From the NCBI RefSeq assembly GCF_020509005.1, contig NC_063018.1, forward strand, positions 1,674,001 to 1,738,000: DNA of 64,000 nucleotides, written 5' to 3'. Origin of the DNA: Fulvia fulva (taxonomy: Eukaryota > Ascomycota > Dothideomycetes > Mycosphaerellales > Mycosphaerellaceae). Below are positions 35,301 to 45,439 of this stretch, in pieces (positions within the stretch are counted from its first letter, which is position 1; every line of letters starts with the position of its first letter). Below the pieces are notes generated by a model. The model made no database searches. It was not told the origin of the DNA and worked only from the letters and a program-made list of their open reading frames with translations. Made by a program: the position numbers and the translations under genes.

Positions 35301-36177
35301 CTAGGCGTTTCCCGCGCCGCCGGTATTATTAGCGTTACTACTATTACTACCGTTACGGCGGTGATTACTTAGGTTATAGCCTAGCGTAAATAGGCGGCGG
35401 GCGATATCTCGAAGGGGGTACTAATCGGTATCGACACGGCGGTGACCTTCTTATTCGTATTATAAGCCCCGATTTTAATTAATATATTCCTAGGCGCGAG
35501 TAGTATTAAAAGATTAGATATACTAAAATGCCTAAGGTCGATCAGCCTACTTAGTCTTAGCGTTCGGGTTAGTATTATTACCGCTACTACTCGAAGCCGT
35601 ATCCTTCCTATCGTCGTTACCCTTAGTACTCTTCTTATTACCTTAGGTCTTATTACTATTACCGGTCTTACTATACTTAAGGTCGAACGCCTTAAACTTG
35701 TCCTTATAGTTATATAGCGTAGACACGACTTACTTAAGGCTTATATTGACTATGTCCTCGTTTAGAATACGGTTGTCGTAGCGCGAGTTTAACTTACGGA
35801 GTAGGAAGTCCTTCTCGAGTTTCTTTTCCTTCGCGCTGTTATTAAGGTTAACGATATCGGCGTTCTTACGGAAGGATAGGTAGAAGTTACTAAACTTCCC
35901 CTTATTACCCTACTATAGACTATAAAGCTTAGTTATAGTATTAGTATAGGTATTACGGGTACCGTAGCGCCGGGCTAGATCTTCTATTATCTTATCTATA
36001 GAAGCGTACTAAGTAGTTGTACCTTCTATAGACTTAGTAGGACTAGGGTCTTTAAGTCGATATAGGTCTATATACCGTTCTTTAACTAGCTCTAGACGTT
36101 CTAAAGGGAGTTCTTTATAGTACGGTACCTCGAGGCTTAGAGCTTAGCTTCGGTAGTACGCTACTACTCTTAGAACT

Positions 36178-36411
36178 TATTAAATAGGTACGAGTTACGT
36201 AGTAGTAGAAGACGGCGGATTATATAAAAGACGAAGAAGGACCTATTAGGATAGCGTGTATCTATATATAGTATCGCCGGTATTAGTATAGGTAGATGCT
36301 AGGTGTCCGGATGTTTACTAGCCTATAGGCTAGTAAACCCTAATTACGTGATCTCGTTATATAACACACCTACACCTATATACTTGTCCTACGGCCTATA
36401 TGTTCTCAACA
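36178..36411 (-). repeat. Copia-B1 left (3') LTR
   Basis: 234 bp, TATTAAATAGGTACG...TTCTCAACA. Same length as the right LTR and as both Copia-B2 LTRs. Confidence 0.9.
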
Positions 36412-39302
36412 CTCCTACTTAGGCCATATGGTCTCCTACAATCCCTTTACGTAAGCTAGAGCTACCTTACAAAGTTTTGGAACTACTAGCTATTAAGGGG
36501 CTTTATTAACCTATTAGTAGCTATGTCCTTTATATAGCAGTAGTCTACTACAATCTTCTTCTACTACTAGAGATATCTAACATAGTTATATACAACATCA
36601 ATATGCTTTGACCTTTTATGTATATAGGCATCTTTAACAAGTGTCAAAGCGGCTTAGTTGTCACCTATAAGCTTGACTAGCCTTAGCTCGTTAATAGTGC
36701 CCCTCCTTGCCCTTATACTCGGCTAGAAAGAGCTCTTTCCCACTAGTTCTAGGCACCCTATTTCCCTAAGGACAGCAGTAAGAAATTGTGACTACTTTAC
36801 GGCTACGTTTATAGCTATGAACTTAGCTTCTATTGTTAATATTGTAACAGACTTCTACTTCCTACTTATCTAGGACACAGGTGATCTATAAAGGAACTAT
36901 ACGTATCCTAGAATTGAGACTCTATCCACTTTGTCTATAGCGTAGTCAGAGTCCGAGTATCCCTAGAGATTGCCACCTCCCTTTCTATATATAAGACCTA
37001 GGTCTAGGTACGACCGTAGGTATCGGGAGAGCTTCTTTAAAGCCTTTATATACTACTACGAGGGATCAGCAACATATAAGCTAATTCTTCTAAGGGGGAA
37101 TGCTAAGTCTGGCCTTGTTATTGTTATTAGCCACATCTAGGTACTATTATAGCTCTAGTAATCCTGTTTGTTACACCTCTTATCTATAGGTGCCGTAGGC
37201 ACTAAGTGCTCGTATCTCTCTATAGGTAAGTAGGTTGGCGTAGCCTTCTCTCTAGCTATGTTCATCTTAGCTAAGTTAGCGTGGATATAGTGTCCTTAAT
37301 CAAGCTTTAAAGTACCTTAGGACCTGTCTCTTATAATCCTTATTCTAAGGATCTTCGTAGGTTCACTAAGATCTTTAATCTTAAACACTTTTCCAAGCTT
37401 AGCCTTAAACTACTAAACATCTGATAGCTTCGGAGCTGTAATAGGTATGTCATCTATATAGGTAAGGACTATAAGGTCTCTATCCGTATAGACAAGTAGG
37501 TATAGATCTACCTAGGACTAGGTAAATCTAATCTTCTCTCGCTTCGTAACACAGAGCTTGTTCTAGTCTCTAGCTACTTGCTTAAGCCTATAAAGGCTTC
37601 GTAGGACCTTAAACACTATGTTTAGAGGTGCTTCAACTCCTAGGGGTGGGATTATATAGATGTCTTCAAGGAGGCTACTTTAGGTAAAAGCATTATTCAC
37701 ATCTACTAGGTGCATCTCGAGATCTCTCTTATACACTACTGCTATGAATACTCGGAGAGTATTATGTCTAACAGTAGGTACAAAGGTCTCTTCGAACTCA
37801 ACCCTATATTTCTATAAAAACCCTCTTATAACTAGTCTTGCCTTGAACTTCTTAATAGCTCTACTAATCATTCTTTTCACATCAAAGACCTACCTAGAAG
37901 TAATTAGATTCGTACCCTTTGGCAGTACAACTACTTCCTAGGTGTTGTTGCTTACTAAGGCAATAAGTTCGTTCTCGATTGCCTCTCTCTATATATGTCC
38001 CTATTTAGGGTCTCCTACGGCTGCCTTATAGGACTTTGGGATTAGCACTTCCTACTAATAGGCTATGGCCTGCCTAATAGCAGCAAATGTATATTCTTCC
38101 ACGTCGTTCAGAATCTCCTCTACCTAGCTCATTATAGGGTCTAGATAGAACATCTAGGCGATAAGAGCCTTATAGTGTTTAGCCTTATACTCTTTAGAGT
38201 TATTATCTCCGTCCCCCCTTAACCTCTTGTTGCCTATAACCTAAGGTGGCGCTAGGTATTTAGATAGGTCGAACTGAACGACATCTTCTTTTTCTTTCAT
38301 TAGAGTACCCTAATCTCTAAACTTCTAGTATTCCCTAATATCCTTTAGGGGAGGGGGAAGTTATATAGACAGCGGTTGCTATAGTATCAATGACTCGGGT
38401 AGGTTCTATATAGATCCACCGTTATCGGCCTTCGATAGTAGTAAAACCGCCTTAATATTTTCTCCTAGCCTTCGTAACGGTGTTTCTAATAATCCCCTAT
38501 CGGAAAATTTCGCCCTAAAGGGCTTCCTCCTAATAGGATTGCGCTGTAGCGCTCGACTCGGCTGGTTAGTAAAGGTGATACTAAGATCTATATCTCCCCC
38601 CTTCTTATTCTCAAACTAGTCGACGTGACTATACGCTTTTATAGCTTTTATGTCGGGATCCTAGAATAGCTATTGTTCTATAGTGTTTTCTAAGTAGCCT
38701 ATAAACACGGCTTCTTTTCCTCGGTTCATTAACTTGTCTCTCCTCAAGCCTTAAGGTTAGGCTCTTAGGTCTATATAGACTATAGCTTTGTATCCCTAGA
38801 CGCGGAAATAGTCGACTGACGGTACTTAGCTAGTAAAGGCTTCTTCTAGTGAAAGAGCAATACTATTAATGATCGGACTATTAGGCAGTCTGTTTCTGAT
38901 CATAGTCTGTGCTTATAAAGCTTCTAGCTAGAACTTAACTAGTATACTAGAGTCTTTAAGCATAGCCCGGACTGTGTTCTTAGAGGCTTAAATTGACCTT
39001 TCTATAGGTCCATTCTGAAGAGAGTTATAGGCATTAGTTGTGTCTATCTAAGTGCTAAACTCCTTCTCCTACTCTTTTAGCAAGGCGAGAATTTCCTTTG
39101 TACTATTACTACGGATCGTAGACAGAAAGCACCTTGACTACCGTTCTGCCTAGACCTTCTAATCCCGTAGGGCTATAGGAGCGTCGCTCCTAGCCTTCAA
39201 AGGGATTACCCACTTCTTCCTAGAGAAGTTGTCTACAATCTTAAGCCAATATTTGTATCCTAGCCTAGAGACTGCGCCCTAAAAAGGCCTATAGATGTCA
39301 AT

Positions 39303-39745
39303 TGTCAGGGCGAGAGCCTGGCCTGTGAGATGTAAGGGTGAAAGCGAGAATGCAGGTGCGAAGTGCAGATGCAAAAGGGCATGGTATGATTGCTACACAA
39401 AACAAAAGACGAAGAAAGCAAGAGAGGCCTGGGGAAGGCCAGATATTTATACGCGACCCTCGCGAGTGCGTGTCCCCGCATCAACAGGGCTAACCCGTGC
39501 GAAGCCGCGCTTAGCAGCTTTGCTCAAAACCTTACTCCAACCTGCCCTACGATCCGAGTCTTCCACGTGCTTCAAGGTTTGGTAGAGGGGTGAATCTGGA
39601 GGGCTGGGTCCCGTAGTGAATGTTGCGGGGCATGTGATTCTTGGCGTTCACACACCAAGCTGGACTGTCACTTCTTGACGACTTCTGAGCGCTCTGAGAC
39701 TCTTCTGTCCCCACCTTCTGTACACTCTGTGGGGAGACCATGACA
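39303..39745 (-). repeat. Gypsy-E1 left (3') LTR
   Basis: 443 bp, TGTCAGGGCG...CCATGACA. Differs from the right LTR by two C/T changes, one of them a CA-to-TA near 39512. The pol frame reads into it and stops at 39547. A TATAAATA box (minus strand) lies at 39444-39451. Confidence 0.95.
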
Positions 39746-42700
39746 GTAGCCCCCCCGAACAAAGCTGAGTTCCTACGAAGCCGTAGTAGTTCCACATATC
39801 GAGGATGTTCAGCTTCAGTACCAGGCCTAGGCCTGATGTCATGGTCGATACACCATTGGTAAGCCCCGTCGAAAAGCTCAGATTCGAAGAGCCTGCCGAT
39901 GTTGACTTCTGGGCCGTCTGCGCGGGCGTGGTATTCTTCGATTGCTTGACGATTGAAGATGATATGTTGGATAGGTTCCCATGAGGTATCCCACTCAGGG
40001 CAACCTTGCCATTCGACTTCATACTTGATCGGCGGTAGTCCTTCAACGTCGTTGGGCTCTACGCGGATTCCCCGGATCTTGCGGACGGCATAGTCGTCAG
40101 AAGGTAGGTTAACAGGCTCGTCGACTTCTACTTCATCGGGAGGACCTGGCATGTCTTGGTTTTGGTTCGGGAATGGGTCCTCAGCCGACGGCCGAAGGCG
40201 TACGGGATGGAAGACGTCGTGGATCTTTATGTTCGCAGGAAGAGCTAGACGGTAGGCGTGTGAACTGATACGCTCGGTGATCTCAAAAGGACCTAGGTTC
40301 TTCCAGTTCAGCTTCTTGGAGGGGCGGTCTGTCTTGATGTTCTTGGAGTTGAGGTAGACCATATCGCCTACTTGGTAGTCGGGAGCTGGCTGGCGACGAC
40401 GATTGGCTTGATCCTCGTAGATTGCTTGTGCGTACACCATCTCGTCGTGAACTTCTTCATGGATCTGTGAGAGCATAGTAGCGAACTCGTCTGCTGCTTG
40501 CTCGTTTGCGTCTTCGGTAGGCGGGAGAGGTTCTTCTGGTTCCATGCCTGTACGAGGGTGGTAACCTCTCGTAGTATAGAAGGGAGAGTAGCCAGTAGTC
40601 TCCGAGTCCCAGTTACGAGTAGCGAACTCTACCGCAGGGATATGCTGAGGCCAATCCTTCTGGTGGTAGTCGACGAAGCAACGAAGGACCTGCTCGAGGA
40701 TAGCGTTCGTAATTTCGGTCTGGCCGTCGGTCTGTGGCTGAAAACTGGTCGAGAGGTTATGCTTGATGCCTAGGATAGCACACAGACGCTTCCAGAAGTG
40801 CGAGATGAACTGGGTGCCTCTGTCAGAGGTGATGCTATCCGGGAGGCCTTGAAAGCGCCAGACGAATTCGTAGAACAAGCGAGCAGTCTCCTTTGCGGTC
40901 ATGCTCCAGCACGGGATCATGTACCGGTCCTTGGAGTGACGGTCCACGATCACTAGAAGGGCCTTTGCTTTCACGCCGCTGAAGGTCTTGCCGTGAGGAA
41001 GATCGGTGATAAAGTCCATAGTGATGTGCTTCCACGGACGATCAGGAGCCGGGAGAGGGTGCAAGAGACCGTGGGGACGGTGGCGGTTAGCTTTGGCTCT
41101 TCGGCAAGTAGCGCAGTTCAGCACGTAGCGGCGGACGTCCTTCCAGGAATGCGGCCACCAGTAATACCTAGCGAGGAGCTTGTGGGTCTTGGCTACGCCT
41201 GGGTGACCCCCAGAGGCGGAGTCGTGGATGATTTGAAGAATCTCAGCTCGGATATTAGAGCCTTCGGGCTGCGGTACGTAAAGCTTCTTACGGAAGTAGA
41301 CGACACCTTCCTGGAGCTCGCACTCGGACAGCGAGAAGCCCGGGAATGTCCTCGCGCCAGATCTAAGGGCCTGAACTAACTCTTGGGCGTCTATGTCGGC
41401 ATCGTACGCTGTTCGTACTCGTGCCATGATGCCTTCGGGCTGCTCCTCATTATCAAACCCCTCAAAGTCTGATTCGGATGAGCCGTCGGTCGTTACTGAG
41501 CCCTCTTCATCGTCGTTCAAGTCCTCAGCGTCCGAGGCGTATTCTTCAGGCTCGGATTCATCGTCACTCTCGTCAAGGTAGGCAGGAGCGAGCACGAGAG
41601 TAGCAAAGGAAGCGGCGAGCGTAGGCTGGCCGTTCGATAGGTACTCTCGAAGCTCGGAAGAGAGGTTGTGCTCTTTGATGACTTGTTGCCCTGCGATTTG
41701 CCGGCCCCCTCTTCGATCAACTGGAGAGTCTCCAGGGCGGCGGGTAAGGGCGTCGGCCATCGAGTTGGCCTTGCCGGGCGTGTACGAGATCACGAAGTTG
41801 AACCGGGAGAGGAACTCGCTCCAGCGGGCCTGGCGACGATTGAGCAGCTTGCTCTTCATAAAGTAGACGAGGTTCTTATGGTCGGAGCTTACTTGGACGG
41901 GCATAGCAGAGCCTTCGAGCTCGGGGCGCCACTCTTCGAAAGCTTTGACGATGGCGAGAAGCTCCTTGTCGTAGATCTCGTAGTTACACTCCGTGGCGGT
42001 CAACTTCTTGGAGAGGAAGGCGACAGGTAACCAGGGGGATTCAGGCGAGCGGCGTTGTAGCAGGACACCGCCCACCACGCCGTCGGATGCGTCGGTCTCT
42101 ACACGGGTCTCCAGTTCGAAATCGAAGTGCTGTAGAAGCGGGTTCTCAACAAACTTCGCTTTGAGCAAGTCAAAAGCCTCCTGGCATTCGTCGGTCCAGG
42201 CGAACTTCTCACTCTTGCGCGTGAGCTTCGTCAAAGGGCGTACCACGCCCGAAAATGCGTGGATGAAGCGGCGGTAGAAGTTGGCAAAGCCTAGGAAACC
42301 CTGGACCTCTTTGACGTTCGTAGGAGCATCCCATTCGACGATAGCGTCGATCTTCTCTTGGTCCATCTTGATGCCGTCTGCGGTAATGATCAAACCAAGG
42401 AACTTGACTTCGGTCTTCTCAAACTCGCACTTGTCGATATCGAGCTGCAAGCCGGCGTCTGCGAGCTTCTGAAGGACCTTACAGACGTGCTCGCGGTGCT
42501 CCTCCTTGGTCTCGCTGTAGACTAGGATGTCGTCGATGTAGGCAGTGCAGAACTGATCGAGGAACTCCTGAAGGATGTCGTTAATGAAGTTCTGGAAGGT
42601 ACTAGGCCCGTTACAAACGCCGAAGGGCATAACGAGCGACTCGAACAGCCCGTAGCGAGTACGGAAGGCTGTGAGATACTCGTGTCCTTCTGCCATTCGT

Positions 42701-43809
42701 AACTTGTTGAACGCAGCGATGACATCGAGCTTGGTGAAGTACTTGGCCTTAGAGAGGCGCTCGAGCGTCTCCTGAATCAACGGTATTGGGTAGCGGTTCT
42801 TCTTTGTAACAGCGTTCAAGCCTCGGTAGTCTACGCAGAAGCGTAGACCACCGCCGGGCTTCTTGACGAACATAACGGGACTGCCAGCGCTGGAACGGCT
42901 CGCTCGAATGAACCCCTTCTTTAGGTTCTCTTCGAGGTATCTCTTGAGGACGATAAGCTCTTCTCGGGACATGGAATATAACGGTCCGAACGGTGTCTCT
43001 ACACCTTCTTCTAGCTCAATCTTGTGGTCGTGAGGGCGATGAGGAGGCAGCTCGTCTGCGGCTTTAGCATCGAATACGTGGAGGATGTGGTGTGCCCAAG
43101 GAGGGACCTTCGTAGCAGGGTCGGTAGGTGTACGCTTCTTGTCGAGCTTCTCGAGGGCGATGTCGATATCGCGGAGAGAGGCGGCGAAGACTTGAGCTTT
43201 GGGCTGCTTAGCAGCAGTGGTGAAGGCAGCGGCGTTCACCTGGAAGATCTTGGTATACTCAGGACCGCGCTGAGGCGGCGGAGAAGGCGGAGGTGCCGGA
43301 GGAACTTCTGGAGGGAAGCTGACAGTAAGGGAAGTCCAGTCGATGATAGGTCGGTGTCGTCTGAACCAGGGGAGGCCGAGGATAAACTTCTGATGCGGTA
43401 GGGACGTAAGGAAGCTGGTGATCGACATACGCTTGCCTCCGAGGGTGATTGACGTGTGTACAACATGAGTAATCTTACCAGTGGTAGTCTCCGTGCCGTC
43501 AAAGAGTTCAAGGGTGCGAGGGTACTTAAGTTCCTGGGGTTCGAGGTTGAGAGAGGTCGCGAGTTTATAGTCCATAAAAGACTCGCCTAGTGCGCCAGTG
43601 TCCATGAGAGTGAGATTGGAAGAAGAGAGTTTCTTTGAGCCGATATTTACATTCGTGACGAACGGTTTGCAAGCGTGGTCCTTGCCCGTCTCGTCGTACA
43701 GGTCTAGCTGTGCTGTATTGATCCTCAACTTCTTTCCTCTCTTCACTTTCGGTAAACGTTGTTCTTGGTCTTCATCGCGTCGATGAGGAAGACCTAGGCT
43801 TTTTCCTGC
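39547..43809 (-). CDS. pol: Gypsy-E1 pol polyprotein, expressed by -1 frameshift
   Basis: The frame opens at 43809, after TGA at 43812-43810, and has no ATG before the protease, so it needs frameshifting from gag. Counting from codon 43746, domains are: protease with L-M-D-T-G-A (Asp 49); reverse transcriptase about 260-450 with Y-I-D-D at 403-406; RNase H with E-T-D-A-S near 550 and Y-D-K-E-L-L near 592; an acidic linker at 725-768; integrase with H841, H848, C878, C881 and D911, D975, E1011 (D,D35E); a chromodomain near 1235-1290 (Y-E-V-E-W-Q-G, S-W-E-P), which in such elements steers integration to heterochromatin. The last about 66 residues are encoded in the 3' LTR. No stop or frameshift found; likely functional. 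Confidence 0.95.
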   Translation of the reverse strand, partial: AGKSLGLPHRRDEDQEQRLPKVKRGKKLRINTAQLDLYDETGKDHACKPFVTNVNIGSKKLSSSNLTLMDTGALGESFMDYKLATSLNLEPQELKYPRTLELFDGTETTTGKITHVVHTSITLGGKRMSITSFLTSLPHQKFILGLPWFRRHRPIIDWTSLTVSFPPEVPPAPPPSPPPQRGPEYTKIFQVNAAAFTTAAKQPKAQVFAASLRDIDIALEKLDKKRTPTDPATKVPPWAHHILHVFDAKAADELPPHRPHDHKIELEEGVETPFGPLYSMSREELIVLKRYLEENLKKGFIRASRSSAGSPVMFVKKPGGGLRFCVDYRGLNAVTKKNRYPIPLIQETLERLSKAKYFTKLDVIAAFNKLRMAEGHEYLTAFRTRYGLFESLVMPFGVCNGPSTFQNFINDILQEFLDQFCTAYIDDILVYSETKEEHREHVCKVLQKLADAGLQLDIDKCEFEKTEVKFLGLIITADGIKMDQEKIDAIVEWDAPTNVKEVQGFLGFANFYRRFIHAFSGVVRPLTKLTRKSEKFAWTDECQEAFDLLKAKFVENPLLQHFDFELETRVETDASDGVVGGVLLQRRSPESPWLPVAFLSKKLTATECNYEIYDKELLAIVKAFEEWRPELEGSAMPVQVSSDHKNLVYFMKSKLLNRRQARWSEFLSRFNFVISYTPGKANSMADALTRRPGDSPVDRRGGRQIAGQQVIKEHNLSSELREYLSNGQPTLAASFATLVLAPAYLDESDDESEPEEYASDAEDLNDDEEGSVTTDGSSESDFEGFDNEEQPEGIMARVRTAYDADIDAQELVQALRSGARTFPGFSLSECELQEGVVYFRKKLYVPQPEGSNIRAEILQIIHDSASGGHPGVAKTHKLLARYYWWPHSWKDVRRYVLNCATCRRAKANRHRPHGLLHPLPAPDRPWKHITMDFITDLPHGKTFSGVKAKALLVIVDRHSKDRYMIPCWSMTAKETARLFYEFVWRFQGLPDSITSDRGTQFISHFWKRLCAILGIKHNLSTSFQPQTDGQTEITNAILEQVLRCFVDYHQKDWPQHIPAVEFATRNWDSETTGYSPFYTTRGYHPRTGMEPEEPLPPTEDANEQAADEFATMLSQIHEEVHDEMVYAQAIYEDQANRRRQPAPDYQVGDMVYLNSKNIKTDRPSKKLNWKNLGPFEITERISSHAYRLALPANIKIHDVFHPVRLRPSAEDPFPNQNQDMPGPPDEVEVDEPVNLPSDDYAVRKIRGIRVEPNDVEGLPPIKYEVEWQGCPEWDTSWEPIQHIIFNRQAIEEYHARADGPEVNIGRLFESELFDGAYQWCIDHDIRPRPGTEAEHPRYVELLRLRRNSALFGGATVMVSPQSVQKVGTEESQSAQKSSRSDSPAWCVNAKNHMPRNIHYGTQPSRFTPLPNLEARGRLGS
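39746..39757 (-). promoter_or_regulatory. Gypsy-E1 polypurine tract
   Basis: On the minus strand a run of seven G followed by CTAC lies directly before the 3' LTR; the same run is at 22082 in Gypsy-E2. This is the expected position of the plus-strand primer. Confidence 0.7.
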
Positions 43810-44954
43810 TCAGCGGGAGCAGCAGTAGCAGGCTCGATAGCGCCGACAGCGCCGCGAACCGGGTTGCGGGCGTTACGGGCAGCGAGCTGCGGACAGTTAG
43901 CTGCGATGTGGCCTGGACCGCCGCAGTAGGTGCAGAGTCCGGCCTGGCGACGGCGAAGCTTCTCTTCGGGAGTAAGCTTACCGTTAACGAGGCCCTGGAC
44001 TCGAGGGACGGCGGCACCAGCGCTGAGATCCATAGCGTCACCTACAGAGACGGGAGGGAGAGCCGTAGGAGCGGCGGCGCCTAGTGGAGCAGCGAAGTGG
44101 CTTCCGGGACCACGAGGCTGACGACCTTGAGAACGGGAAGCGAGGAGAGAGGCGGTGTGTTTCATGTTGGAGTCGAGGCGCTGGCAGGTCTCGACGAGCT
44201 CACGGAAGCTCATAGCACCAACGTCCTTGTCCTCGAGGGCTCGAAGAAGCTCTGCTGACAAACCACGGCGGAGAGTGCTCTTCTTGGTCTCTTCGTTGTA
44301 GCCGGTGAACCCGATGTCGCGGTTGAAGGCCGCGAGGTACTCGGCGAAGCTCTTGTTCTTCTGGAGGAGGTTGTGGATGGCGTTCTGGGCGGTGGCTCTA
44401 CGGTCTGGATCACCAAAGGCAGCACGGAGGTCCTGCATCAAGGTGAGGACGTCCGGGCAGCCGATAGTCTGCGTGGCGTTGTCGATGTAGTGTTGTACCT
44501 GAGCCGCGGCGTCTCCCCGAAGGAGGGAGAAGACGTACGTGACTTTGTCCTTCTCTTGCGGAAAGTGGTCGGCATTAGCCAACAGCTTGATGGTGAGCTG
44601 TGTCTCAAATGCCTCAAACTTGCTCTTGTTGCCGTCGAACTCGTCTGGGTCGTTGACCTTCTTGGAGAAGTGCTGGCGGCGGTTGTCGTCGGCGTGCGGG
44701 GCGAGGTTCTGGAAGGTGTTCACAATACCTTGAAGGTATGTTGCTTGGTTGTTTGCTTGCTCGACCTGCTGGGCGGTCTCGCGGAAAGAGGAGACGGTGC
44801 GGTTGATGAGAGCGTAGGCGGTGTCGGGGTTGGCGTTTGCCTAGGCACCGAAGGCAGCGGCGTTCGAGAAGGGGATGTCAGTCCACTCACTGAAGTGGAA
44901 TGGAGTGTCTTGGTTGTCGAGGTTGACACCTCTATCGGTGGCGTGGTCACCCAT
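43794..44954 (-). pseudogene. gag: Gypsy-E1 gag, intact except for one TAG at codon 38
   Basis: ATG at 44954-44952, 42 nt inside the 5' LTR; stop TAG at 43796-43794; 386 codons. One internal TAG at 44843-44841 follows A-F-G-A and probably replaces CAG. Downstream, the retrotransposon gag core (F-D-G-N-K-S-K-F-E-A-F near residue 107) and a zinc knuckle C-T-Y-C...G-H...C near residue 350 are intact. The protein would form the particle and bind genomic RNA. With the TAG, only a short peptide is made unless the stop is read through or a downstream start is used. The same TAG is present in Gypsy-E2. Confidence 0.88.
43797..43809 (-). promoter_or_regulatory. Gag-pol -1 frameshift window
   Basis: On the minus strand GCAGGAAAAAGCC lies between the last stop of the pol frame (TGA, 43812-43810) and the gag stop (TAG, 43796-43794). 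Pol can only be reached by slipping back one base inside these 13 nt; the GGAAAAAG run is the obvious place. Gypsy-E2 keeps the run and both bordering stops. It is not a textbook X-XXY-YYZ heptamer in the gag frame. Confidence 0.75.
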
Positions 44955-44985
44955 GAGGATGACTCGAGTGGTTGACGGTTTGTTG

Positions 44986-44994
44986 GTCTTTTGT
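44986..44994 (-). promoter_or_regulatory. Gypsy-E1 putative self-priming site
   Basis: ACAAAAGAC on the minus strand, two bases inside the 5' LTR. It is complementary to GTCTTTTGT in the LTR (minus strand 45104-45096), which starts 41 nt downstream of the TATA box and so should be at or near the 5' end of the transcript. There is no tRNA-type TGG. Tf1-like elements prime in this way from their own mRNA end. Confidence 0.68.
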
Positions 44995-44996
44995 GA

Positions 44997-45439
44997 TGTC
45001 AGGGCGAGAGCCTGGCCTGTGAGATGTAAGGGTGAAAGCGAGAATGCAGGTGCGAAGTGCAGATGCAAAAGGGCATGGTATGATTGCTACACAAAACAAA
45101 AGACGAAGAAAGCAAGAGAGGCCTGGGGAAGGCCAGATATTTATACGCGACCCTCGCGAGTGCGTGTCCCCGCATCAACAGGGCTAACCCGTGCGAAGCC
45201 GCGCTCAGCAGCTTTGCTCAAAACCTTATTCCAACCTGCCCTACGATCCGAGTCTTCCACGTGCTTCAAGGTTTGGTAGAGGGGTGAATCTGGAGGGCTG
45301 GGTCCCGTAGTGAATGTTGCGGGGCATGTGATTCTTGGCGTTCACACACCAAGCTGGACTGTCACTTCTTGACGACTTCTGAGCGCTCTGAGACTCTTCT
45401 GTCCCCACCTTCTGTACACTCTGTGGGGAGACCATGACA
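44997..45439 (-). repeat. Gypsy-E1 right (5') LTR, promoter-bearing
   Basis: 443 bp, TGTCAGGGCG...CCATGACA. On the minus strand it carries TATAAATA at 45145-45138, a C/T-rich stretch after it, and GTCTTTTGT at 45104-45096. Two substitutions separate it from the left LTR. Confidence 0.95.
45138..45145 (-). promoter_or_regulatory. TATA box in Gypsy-E1 5' LTR
   Basis: TATAAATA on the minus strand, followed by a pyrimidine-rich tract typical of fungal transcription start regions. It is repeated in the left LTR at 39444-39451. Confidence 0.6.

Larger units (their letters stand above)
39303..45439 (-). mobile_element. Gypsy-E1: young, nearly intact chromodomain Gypsy element
   Basis: 6,137 bp with two 443-bp LTRs that differ at only two positions, and a 5-bp duplication TCAAT (39298-39302, 45440-45444) in Copia-B1. 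CpA and TpG are normal, so it arrived after its host was RIPed. Pol is open throughout; gag has a single TAG. Domain order protease-RT-RNase H-integrase-chromodomain is that of chromoviruses such as MAGGY or Tf1. This is the element most likely to have been active recently. Confidence 0.96.

Noticed and set aside
39295..39585. LTR-internal plus-strand ORFs (96 and 67 codons)
   Set aside because: They occur identically in both LTRs and in E2 in part, overlap the TATA box and transcript start on the other strand, and show no domain.
40498..40773. Plus-strand ORFs opposite Gypsy-E1 pol
   Set aside because: Shadows of the intact minus-strand pol frame, without motifs of their own.
44373..44975. 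200-codon plus-strand ORF opposite gag
   Set aside because: Val/Gly-rich complement of the gag frame; no start context or homology, and gag is clearly the real gene.
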